This document shows, in pieces, positions 1-6,159 of a stretch of DNA of 11,795 nucleotides. Below the pieces are notes generated by a model that saw only the letters and a list, made by a program, of their open reading frames with translations, made no database searches and was not told the DNA's origin. The DNA lies in NCBI GenBank assembly GCA_902766985.1, contig CACXFP010000095.1:1-11795 (forward strand), in the 5' to 3' direction. The stretch comes from an uncultured Bacteroidia bacterium (GTDB lineage Bacteria; Bacteroidota; Bacteroidia; Bacteroidales; UBA932). The translations under genes were made by a program, and so were the position numbers. Numbering within the stretch: position 1 is the stretch's first letter; each line of letters opens with the position of its first letter.

Positions 1-1
1 A

Positions 2-232
2 GACAGGGAGACCGTGGCCTTCGTCAGCAAGGCTTCGCCGGCTGACACCCTTCTTTACTGTCCGGTAAAGGAGAGGCTGTCCTCACCGTTCCCGACCGCA
101 AAGGACGTCCTGATATACAGCAATGAAACTTATCTGGCCGTATTCAACGACATAACTGACTTCGGCGATTCCAATTACGTGTCGTTCAGCCACTACGGTC
201 CGGTGCTCCTGTTCAAAAAGCCTGAAAGATAG
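2..232 (+). CDS. C-terminal part of an unrecognised protein (5' end outside window)
   Basis: The reading frame is open from base 2, in frame with the window edge, to a TAG at 230-232, so only about 76 C-terminal residues are visible. An in-frame GTG at 14 is probably internal, because the frame continues upstream without a stop. The visible part has no long hydrophobic segment. It is rich in short beta-prone stretches such as DVLIYSNETYLAVFND and ends with VLLFKKPER, which would suit the last strands of a beta-rich domain. I do not recognise the family and assign no function. A probable promoter follows the stop, so it is likely the last gene of its transcript. Confidence is for the frame being coding, not for a role. 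Confidence 0.6.
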   Translation, partial: DRETVAFVSKASPADTLLYCPVKERLSSPFPTAKDVLIYSNETYLAVFNDITDFGDSNYVSFSHYGPVLLFKKPER

Positions 233-237
233 CAGGG

Positions 238-270
238 TATTGCAAGAGAAGATAAAATGAATTATCTTTC
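238..270 (+). promoter_or_regulatory. Possible Bacteroidetes-type promoter ahead of the CarboxypepD-like gene
   Basis: A -33-like TATTG (238-242) lies 20 bases before TATCTTTC (263-270), which differs from the Bacteroidetes -7 consensus TAnnTTTG only in its last base. The spacing suits the 19-21 bases usual for this sigma factor. The start codon is at 279, so a transcript starting here would have almost no 5' leader. The call is motif-based only. Confidence 0.4.
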
Positions 271-278
271 GTACTGTC

Positions 279-1502
279 ATGAGAACACGGATATTATTGA
301 TAATCATCACCATCTTGGGACTGGGGCCGACAATGCGGGCCCAGACGGACAGTTTGCGTTTCAGCGTAAGCGGAAAGGTGGTTGACGCCGTCACGGAACA
401 GGTCCTCCGTGGCGTGGAAGTGTCAATTCCCGGCAGGCAGTACGCCACGGTCACGAACGTGGACGGTAATTTCACCCTGAAGTCCGACGCTCCTATTGAA
501 GAAATCACGTTCTCCCACCTTGGCTACCGGAGCGTCACCGTGAATCCGGAAGACGGCAAGGCCAACGTCCGTCTCAACCAGGAAGCCCTGGCGCTGGATC
601 CGGCATTGATAGTATCCGCCGAACCGGAGAGGCTTGTCAGGGAGGCCATCCGGAAAGTGAGGTTCAATTATCCCGACAAGGATGAACTCTTAATGAGTTT
701 CTACAGGGAGACCATGCAGAAACGACAGCGGTACATCTATGTCAGCGAGGCCGTGGCCAGGGTATTCAAGACCCCGTACAAGTTTGGGGTGCTCAGGGAT
801 GCGGCCGGCCTTGACAAAAGCCGCGTGGTCCTCAGCAACCGCAAGAGGGATACGCTGAGCGTGGTTTTCCTTGGAGGCCCGACGATCTCCACCAATTTCG
901 ACCTCGTGAAGAATGACGGCATCCTCCTGAGTGAGAGGGAGATGGTGAATTATGTATTCTCGATGACTGCTCCTGTATCGATCGGAGGCAGGATGAATTT
1001 CGCGGTCAAGTTCCGCCCGCTGAGCGCGGCAGACGTTCCATATCCTCTCTACTCCGGAACTCTCTACATTGACTATGAAACGCTTGCCTTCACAAGAATC
1101 GACATGTCGATGGATATGTCCAACGAAGAGGCGGTGATCCATGACATCCTTGTCCGCAAACCGGCAGGCCTGCGCTTCCGTCCCCGCGAGGTCAGCGTGG
1201 TCATGACCTACAGGCCGGACGGAGAAAAATGGAGGCTCGGCTATGCCAGGGTCACCATGCGTTTCTCCTGTGACTGGCGAAAACGCCTGCTAAGCACCAA
1301 TTATACCTGTATCAACGAACTGGTCGTCACGGGAGTAAGTCCGGAGGCCATCCCTATTCCGAGGAACACGCAGTTTAGGGCCAATGACGCCTTGAGCGAA
1401 AAGGCCGAGTTCTTCACCGATCCAGATTTCTGGAAGGACTACAACATCATCGAGCCTTCAGTCAGCCTGGAGCATGCGATAGACCGCCTGAAGAAGAAAT
1501 AA
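279..1502 (+). CDS. Secreted carboxypeptidase-like regulatory domain protein
   Basis: This 407-residue protein begins with a signal peptide (residues 1-21, hydrophobic LLIIITILGLG, likely cut in RA|QT, a common Bacteroidetes site). Residues about 28-103 form a CarboxypepD_reg-like beta-sandwich: the SGKVVDA start, GVEVSIPG, a TVTNVDGNFTL turn and the FSHLGYRS strand are typical. The rest (about 115-400) matches the Bacteroidetes family that carries this domain before a conserved region with NYPDKDELLMSFYRE (residues 130-143). Its molecular role is unknown; it is probably periplasmic or associated with the outer membrane. It lacks the TonB-dependent barrel and plug, so it is not a SusC-type receptor. 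ATG 279 is chosen because the next in-frame ATG (residue 19) would remove the signal peptide. It lies 76 bases before the thioredoxin gene and may share readthrough with it. Confidence 0.85.
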   Translation: MRTRILLIIITILGLGPTMRAQTDSLRFSVSGKVVDAVTEQVLRGVEVSIPGRQYATVTNVDGNFTLKSDAPIEEITFSHLGYRSVTVNPEDGKANVRLNQEALALDPALIVSAEPERLVREAIRKVRFNYPDKDELLMSFYRETMQKRQRYIYVSEAVARVFKTPYKFGVLRDAAGLDKSRVVLSNRKRDTLSVVFLGGPTISTNFDLVKNDGILLSEREMVNYVFSMTAPVSIGGRMNFAVKFRPLSAADVPYPLYSGTLYIDYETLAFTRIDMSMDMSNEEAVIHDILVRKPAGLRFRPREVSVVMTYRPDGEKWRLGYARVTMRFSCDWRKRLLSTNYTCINELVVTGVSPEAIPIPRNTQFRANDALSEKAEFFTDPDFWKDYNIIEPSVSLEHAIDRLKKK

Positions 1503-1549
1503 TTGATATTTAAAAACGCAAAACCGGCAGGAATATCGAGATGATTTGA

Positions 1550-1557
1550 TATTTTTG
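1550..1557 (+). promoter_or_regulatory. Bacteroidetes -7 promoter element (TATTTTTG)
   Basis: TATTTTTG fits TAnnTTTG exactly and lies in an AT-rich part of the 76-base gap before the thioredoxin gene. Transcription would start near 1561-1564, leaving a leader of about 15-18 bases before ATG 1579. No clear -33 TTTG occurs at the expected distance. If real, it would start the transcript for thioredoxin, lipid kinase, phosphoglycerol transferase and Gate protein. Confidence 0.5.
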
Positions 1558-1578
1558 CACCCGTAATACGAAAGAACC

Positions 1579-2034
1579 ATGTCAAAGAGAATCACCGCAA
1601 TCCTTCTTTCAGCCGTCATGGCCGCCGTTTTCTCCGTCGTTTGCTCCGGACAGGACAAGCTGCCCAGGGGTGTTCCCGTGGAAATGGACAAGGAAATGTT
1701 CCTTAAAAGAATTGCCGATTACAAGAACAATCCCAACGAATTCAAATACCTGGGAGACAAGCCGGCCATCATAGATTTCTACGCTACCTGGTGCGGTCCG
1801 TGCAAGCAGGTCGCACCCATCGTAGCCGACATGGCAAGGGAATTTTCCGGCAAGATCCACGTCTATAAGATCGATATAGACAAGGAGCCTGAACTGGCTA
1901 AGGTTTTCGGCATTCAGAGCATTCCCTCCTTCCTTTTCATTCCGAAGAAGGGGGAGCCCAGGATGGTTGTGGGTGCCATGGACAGGAAAACCTTCAGGGA
2001 GACCCTCAACGCCAATCTGTTCGGTAAGGAATAA
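1579..2034 (+). CDS. Secreted (periplasmic) thioredoxin-family protein
   Basis: This 151-residue thiol-disulfide oxidoreductase has a signal peptide (about residues 1-23, ending VVCSG) followed by a thioredoxin fold. The active site is YATWCGPCK with Cys72 and Cys75, and the cis-proline motif SIPSF places Pro116. WCGPC is the classic reducing thioredoxin motif rather than the CPHC of DsbA. The fold resembles Bacteroides periplasmic TrxP. Cys22 near the end of the signal sequence could be a loose lipobox, so a membrane-anchored lipoprotein is an alternative. In the periplasm it would reduce or exchange disulfides in client proteins; its electron donor is not encoded here. It stands 18 bases before the lipid kinase, whose product is probably cytoplasmic or membrane-bound, so the link may be to the next gene, whose extracytoplasmic domain contains several cysteines. 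Confidence 0.92.
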   Translation: MSKRITAILLSAVMAAVFSVVCSGQDKLPRGVPVEMDKEMFLKRIADYKNNPNEFKYLGDKPAIIDFYATWCGPCKQVAPIVADMAREFSGKIHVYKIDIDKEPELAKVFGIQSIPSFLFIPKKGEPRMVVGAMDRKTFRETLNANLFGKE

Positions 2035-2041
2035 TTCTGAC

Positions 2042-2047
2042 AAGGAG
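2042..2047 (+). promoter_or_regulatory. Strong Shine-Dalgarno site for the lipid kinase gene
   Basis: AAGGAG lies 5 bases before ATG 2053, a near-ideal anti-16S match. The other starts in this window have little or no such sequence, as is usual in Bacteroidetes, so this site stands out. It supports ATG 2053 as the start. Confidence 0.6.
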
Positions 2048-2052
2048 TAGGG

Positions 2053-2919
2053 ATGAAGGTCCTTTTTGTGGTTAATCCACTTTCCGGAGGGAAGGATAAA
2101 TCAAAGATAGTGAGGCAGATACAGGAGGGATGCAAGCATCCTTTGGAAGTGGTGTACACGGAAAGGCCCGGCCATGCCGTTGATATCGCCAGGGAAAGCA
2201 GCGCCGATGCCGTGGTGGCCGTCGGCGGGGACGGAACGGTAAGCGAGGTTGCCAAGGGACTCATCGGAACCGGGAAGGCTCTTGGAATCATTCCCTGCGG
2301 CAGCGGCGACGGTCTCGCACTGCATCTTGGCATCAGCAGGAATTCCCGGAAGGCCATACAGACCATCAACTCTTTCAATATTGCGGTCATGGACCACGGC
2401 GTCCTCGGGGACAAACCATTCTTCTGCACGACAGGGGTCGGTTTCGACGCCGAGGTTGCCTGGAGATTCTCAAAAGCAGGCACCCGCGGGCTATGGACAT
2501 ATATATCCGAGGCCCTGAAGACCTGGAGAACTTACGTTCCTGACACTTACACCATCACTGTGGACGGCTCGAAATGGGAAGGCCGCGCGGAAATGGTGAC
2601 CGTCGGGAATGTTAACCAGTGGGGGAACCAGGCCCGTATAACATCCCTCGCTTCGGTTACGGACGGCCTTCTGGACGTCTGCATTGTCAAGCCTTTCCAT
2701 AGTATTGAAATACCGGTACTTGCCGCCAAACTGCTTGACGGCAGGGCCCATACGAGCGGCCGTGTGGAAATGTTCAAGGGCCGCCATGTGGAGATCCGGC
2801 GCAGTTCTGGGGGTCCTGCCCATCTCGACGGAGACCCCATCCTCCTCGACGACTTCATAGCAGCCGATGTGATACCGGCTTCGCTCAGGGTCATAGTTCC
2901 CACTAATAAAAGAATATGA
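2053..2919 (+). CDS. Lipid kinase, diacylglycerol kinase catalytic (YegS/DgkB/LCB5) family
   Basis: This 288-residue protein has the full DAGK_cat layout: an N-terminal strand ending VVNPLSGG (residues 6-13), the nucleotide-binding GGDGT (58-62), a PCGSGDGLA loop (81-89, replacing the more usual GTGND), TGVGFDA (127-133), TDGLLDV (203-209) and a C-terminal LDGD (258-261, where many members have DGE). Length is normal for the family. It would use ATP to phosphorylate a lipid hydroxyl at the inner face of the inner membrane. Diacylglycerol giving phosphatidic acid is the default guess, but the GSG loop also resembles sphingosine kinases, so a sphingoid or ceramide substrate cannot be excluded. 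Its TGA overlaps the ATG of the next gene (ATGA, 2916-2919), implying translational coupling with the phosphoglycerol transferase. No membrane segment is evident. Confidence 0.9.
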   Translation: MKVLFVVNPLSGGKDKSKIVRQIQEGCKHPLEVVYTERPGHAVDIARESSADAVVAVGGDGTVSEVAKGLIGTGKALGIIPCGSGDGLALHLGISRNSRKAIQTINSFNIAVMDHGVLGDKPFFCTTGVGFDAEVAWRFSKAGTRGLWTYISEALKTWRTYVPDTYTITVDGSKWEGRAEMVTVGNVNQWGNQARITSLASVTDGLLDVCIVKPFHSIEIPVLAAKLLDGRAHTSGRVEMFKGRHVEIRRSSGGPAHLDGDPILLDDFIAADVIPASLRVIVPTNKRI

Positions 2920-4967
2920 AAGACAAGATAAGAGTTTCCGACTGGTTCGGCTTCTTCGCCCCAAAATTCCTGTGCCTGACCCTGGTGCTGGGATTCATCG
3001 TCAGGGTGGCTCTGGTCTTCCATCCCCTCACCGTCATCGGGTGGGGGTTTGGAGATTGGGTGAAAATATTCGTCCTGGGATTCCTCAACGACTTGGCATT
3101 CTGTGCCATAGCCCTTGTCCCGGCCTTCGTGGTCTACACCTTCCTCACAGATGATAAATACAGGAAACCCTGGGGATACGTATTCTACGGCCTCCTGACG
3201 GCGCTGACAGCCTATATCCTTTTCTTCAACGACATAACCGACGAATACGGCGGTCCGCTTCCGAGGATAGTGAACGCCGTCCTCCTTTTCCTTTGGATCT
3301 GTTTCACCGTCAAGTTCTTCGTGCCAAGGCTGAGAAAGGGTTGGAGGACCGCTGCCATCTATATAGTGATGCTCCTGTATGTCATCGCCGCCATAAGCAT
3401 AGCCATTTCAGAGGTTGTGTTCTGGAGCGAATTCGGTGTGAGGTTCAACTTCATTGCCGTAGATTATCTCGTTTATACCAATGAGGTCATAGGCAACATC
3501 ATGGAATCCTACCCGATGGTTCCCATGATACTGGGGATGCTGGCCATCGCCGGCACCATCCTGTGGCTGATGGTCCGGAAGGCCGATTTGAAGGATAGCG
3601 GGAATCACTCCTGGAAAAGATGGGGACTTACCCTGGCCGGCCTCGCAGCTTCCTGCCTGATTGCCTGCGGATGGCTTCATTACGGATACCGCAATCTCCA
3701 GGGAGAGAACATGTTCGCAACCCAACTCCAAGAGAACGGCTGCTGGGATTTCCTGGAAGCCTTTGCATCGAACGAACTGGACTACAGGCAATTCTACCCC
3801 CTCATTGACGATAGCGAGGCCAACAGCCTGAAAGACACTCTCTGCGGCCTGACCGGCGGGAAGCGCCAGATCAGGGACGACCGGCCGGCGGAAAAGAAGA
3901 ATATCGTGCTGATAACCGTGGAAAGCCTCAGCGCCGACTTCCTCTCCCGTTATGGAGGAGAAGGGATAACCCCTTCGCTGGACACCCTGATGGAAAAGAG
4001 CCTCGTGTTCGACAACCTCTTCGCCACGGGCAACCGCACCGTCCGCGGACTTGAGGCCGTCACACTGTGCATTCCTCCCTCTTCCGGAGAATCCCTCGTC
4101 AAACGCCCGGGAATCAGCGGTTTCTTCTCAACCGGGCAGGTCCTTAGGGACCAGGGATACACAACCTCCTTCCTGTATGGAGGCGACAGCTACTTCGACA
4201 ACATGGGCGCGTTCTTCAGCACCTGCGGATACGACGTAGTGGACAAGGGCGACTACGACCAGGACGCAATCATCTTCTCCAACATCTGGGGAACCTCCGA
4301 CGAGGATTCCTACAGGGAAGCCATGGCCCTCTTCGACGGATACCATGCTTCAGGCCGCCCGTTCTTCACCCATATAATGACCATCTCCAACCATCGGCCA
4401 TACACCTATCCGGACGGAAGGATCTCCTACGAAGGCAACCCCATGTCCCGGAAGGCGGCCGTCAAATACACCGACTGGGCTATAGGGGACTTCCTTGCAA
4501 AGGCATCCCTGAAACCCTGGTTCAGCAACACCGTCTTCGTCATCCTGGCGGACCACTGCGCATCTTCGGCCGGAAAAACCTCCCTTCCGCTCGAATGCTA
4601 CCACATTCCCGCCCTCATCTATTCTCCGGGCTTCATCGAACCGCAGACAGTCGGCAAGGTGTGTTCACAGATCGATCTCATGCCGACACTTTTCAGCCTC
4701 CTGCACTTCTCCTACGACTCCAGTTTCTACGGTCAGGATATCCTGTCTCCGGAGTTCAAGGAAAGGGCCTTCATGGCCACCTACCAGGACCTTGGATATT
4801 ACTCAGAGGACATCCTCACCGTCCTCTCCCCGGTCAGGCGCGTCTCCCAGTCACACATAACCACTGACGGGACCTGGACCTATGCCGAGACCCCGCTTGA
4901 GACCACGGACCAGACATTGCTGAAAGAGGCGGAGGCATACTACCAAAGCGCAAACCAGATGTATTGA
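2916..4967 (+). CDS. LTA synthase-like phosphoglycerol transferase (sulfatase fold)
   Basis: This 683-residue membrane enzyme has about six or seven hydrophobic segments (roughly residues 18-38, 50-77, 88-107, 117-136, 144-170, 200-220, 236-257) and then a large extracytoplasmic sulfatase-fold domain (about 325-620). Catalytic residues by family analogy are Glu336 in VESLSADF (metal), Thr375 in TGNRTVRG (nucleophile that accepts phosphoglycerol), His493 in SNHRPY and the pair Asp546-His547. These match the metal site and threonine of Staphylococcus LtaS and of OpgB-type enzymes. It should transfer glycerophosphate from phosphatidylglycerol to an acceptor outside the inner membrane and release diacylglycerol. 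Bacteroidetes have no lipoteichoic acid, so the acceptor is unknown: a glycan, lipid or ceramide. Phosphoethanolamine transfer is a less likely alternative. The start is fixed by the ATGA overlap with the lipid kinase. Cys548 directly follows the DH metal pair, where other members usually lack a cysteine. Confidence 0.88.
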   Translation: MKDKIRVSDWFGFFAPKFLCLTLVLGFIVRVALVFHPLTVIGWGFGDWVKIFVLGFLNDLAFCAIALVPAFVVYTFLTDDKYRKPWGYVFYGLLTALTAYILFFNDITDEYGGPLPRIVNAVLLFLWICFTVKFFVPRLRKGWRTAAIYIVMLLYVIAAISIAISEVVFWSEFGVRFNFIAVDYLVYTNEVIGNIMESYPMVPMILGMLAIAGTILWLMVRKADLKDSGNHSWKRWGLTLAGLAASCLIACGWLHYGYRNLQGENMFATQLQENGCWDFLEAFASNELDYRQFYPLIDDSEANSLKDTLCGLTGGKRQIRDDRPAEKKNIVLITVESLSADFLSRYGGEGITPSLDTLMEKSLVFDNLFATGNRTVRGLEAVTLCIPPSSGESLVKRPGISGFFSTGQVLRDQGYTTSFLYGGDSYFDNMGAFFSTCGYDVVDKGDYDQDAIIFSNIWGTSDEDSYREAMALFDGYHASGRPFFTHIMTISNHRPYTYPDGRISYEGNPMSRKAAVKYTDWAIGDFLAKASLKPWFSNTVFVILADHCASSAGKTSLPLECYHIPALIYSPGFIEPQTVGKVCSQIDLMPTLFSLLHFSYDSSFYGQDILSPEFKERAFMATYQDLGYYSEDILTVLSPVRRVSQSHITTDGTWTYAETPLETTDQTLLKEAEAYYQSANQMY

Positions 4968-4984
4968 TAACACACGATAGACCA

Positions 4985-6136
4985 ATGAAAGAAAAAACAG
5001 GCAACAAAGTCCGTCGCAGCACCGTCGAGGCCCTGGTATTCCTGACAGTATTTATCCTGGTATTCGGGATCCTGGCGCATTACATGGGAGGAAAGAACCT
5101 TCTGGGCACAATAATGCACACGGCGCATGACCTGCTGCTCAATACGGTTTTCTATCTCATGGGCATAACCGTCCTGACCGGAGCCTTGAGCAAGCTTCTG
5201 AGCGAATTCGGCGTGGTTTCCATGCTTGAACGGATCCTCAGACCCCTGATGAAGCCCCTGTACAACCTCCCCGGAGTGGCCGCCCTCGGCGCTGTGATGA
5301 CCTTCCTGTCGGACAACCCGGCTATAATAGCCCTCGGCAAGGACAGGACCTTCGCCTCGTATTTCAAGAAATACCAGCTCGTGTCCCTCACCAACTTCGG
5401 AACGGCTTTCGGCATGGGAATGGTGGTCATGCTGACCATGGTTTCCTTCGGCCACACAGGCGCGGCCTTCGTTGGCTTTTTCGGGGCGGTGTGCGGCTCC
5501 ATCATATCCACCAGGCTGATGCAGAGGTTCACCCTCAAGTCCAGCCCGGAGATGGATGCCCCTGTCATAGAGGACACCACGGCGGCAGCTGCCGAACAAA
5601 CGGATGAATCAGTTTCTGAAAAAAGTCTTTTCATGCGTTTCCTCAACGCCCTTCTGGACGGAGGAAAAAACGGTGTCGACCTCGGTCTGCAGATAATACC
5701 CGGAGTGCTGATCATCACAACCTTCGTGATTCTTATCACCTTCGGTCCCAACGCCGATACAGGACTCTATGACGGAGGAATCGGCCAGGGCGTCCCTGTC
5801 CTGCCATGGCTGGCACAGAAGATCCACTGGGTGTTCGAATGGCTTTTCGGTTTCTCTGACATGAGGCTTATAGCCTTCCCCATGACTGCCCTGGGAGCGG
5901 TTGGAGCAGCCCTCGGACTGCTTCCCACCTTCGATGCCGCCGGCTTCCTTGACGGAAACGCCATCGCAGTCTGCACCGCCATAGGAATGTGCTGGAGCGG
6001 ATTCCTTTCCACCCATACGGCAATGCTTGATTCGCTCGGCTACAGGAAACTCATCTCTAAGGCTATCGGAGCCCATTCCATAGCCGGTCTGTGCGCCGGA
6101 ATCATCGCACATTTCGCCTATCTGCTTCTGTTCTGA
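4985..6136 (+). CDS. Gate-domain (nucleoside-recognition-like) multi-spanning membrane protein
   Basis: This 383-residue polytopic inner-membrane protein has two hydrophobic halves (about residues 15-178 and 220-383) joined by a polar, Ala/Glu/Asp-rich linker (185-215). The first half carries a Gate-like pattern: a TGALSKLLSEFG helix, a basic amphipathic stretch (ERILRPLMKPLYNLPG, 82-97) and a conserved TFLSDNPAI motif (106-114). The layout resembles the CD0519/CD1768 family of membrane proteins, related to spore-maturation and nucleoside-recognition Gate proteins. No member has a transport substrate I can name with confidence, so I give none. ATG 4985 lies 17 bases after the previous stop. 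An upstream in-frame TTG at 4964 overlaps that stop (TTGA) and would add seven residues; I prefer the ATG. It ends the + strand cluster, and its place after a phosphoglycerol transferase suggests an envelope role. Confidence 0.75.
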   Translation: MKEKTGNKVRRSTVEALVFLTVFILVFGILAHYMGGKNLLGTIMHTAHDLLLNTVFYLMGITVLTGALSKLLSEFGVVSMLERILRPLMKPLYNLPGVAALGAVMTFLSDNPAIIALGKDRTFASYFKKYQLVSLTNFGTAFGMGMVVMLTMVSFGHTGAAFVGFFGAVCGSIISTRLMQRFTLKSSPEMDAPVIEDTTAAAAEQTDESVSEKSLFMRFLNALLDGGKNGVDLGLQIIPGVLIITTFVILITFGPNADTGLYDGGIGQGVPVLPWLAQKIHWVFEWLFGFSDMRLIAFPMTALGAVGAALGLLPTFDAAGFLDGNAIAVCTAIGMCWSGFLSTHTAMLDSLGYRKLISKAIGAHSIAGLCAGIIAHFAYLLLF

Positions 6137-6137
6137 C

Positions 6138-6156
6138 GGTTTTTTCCGGAAGAACC
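6138..6156. terminator. Weak inverted repeat between converging genes
   Basis: The 23 bases between the two converging stop codons contain GGTTTTT (6138-6144) and AAGAACC (6150-6156), which pair over 7 bases with one G-T pair around a 5-base loop. It could help end transcription from both sides. It lacks a GC-rich stem and a clean T tract after it, so it is a weak candidate. Confidence 0.25.
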
Positions 6157-6159
6157 CGA

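Noticed and set aside
1503..1554. A 9-base direct repeat (TTGATATTT at 1503 and 1546) before the thioredoxin gene
   Set aside because: It is short and AT-rich and probably arises by chance; the second copy merely contains part of the -7 element.
4964..4984. TTG at 4964 overlapping the previous stop as the start of the Gate protein
   Set aside because: TTG is a weaker start than the in-frame ATG at 4985, and the added seven residues are polar and add nothing to the fold. It is not fully excluded, because the TTGA overlap could allow coupling.
4940..5599. A 219-codon open frame on the - strand opposite the Gate-domain gene
   Set aside because: It is antisense to a well-supported membrane protein gene, has low-complexity charged composition and no recognisable motif or start context.
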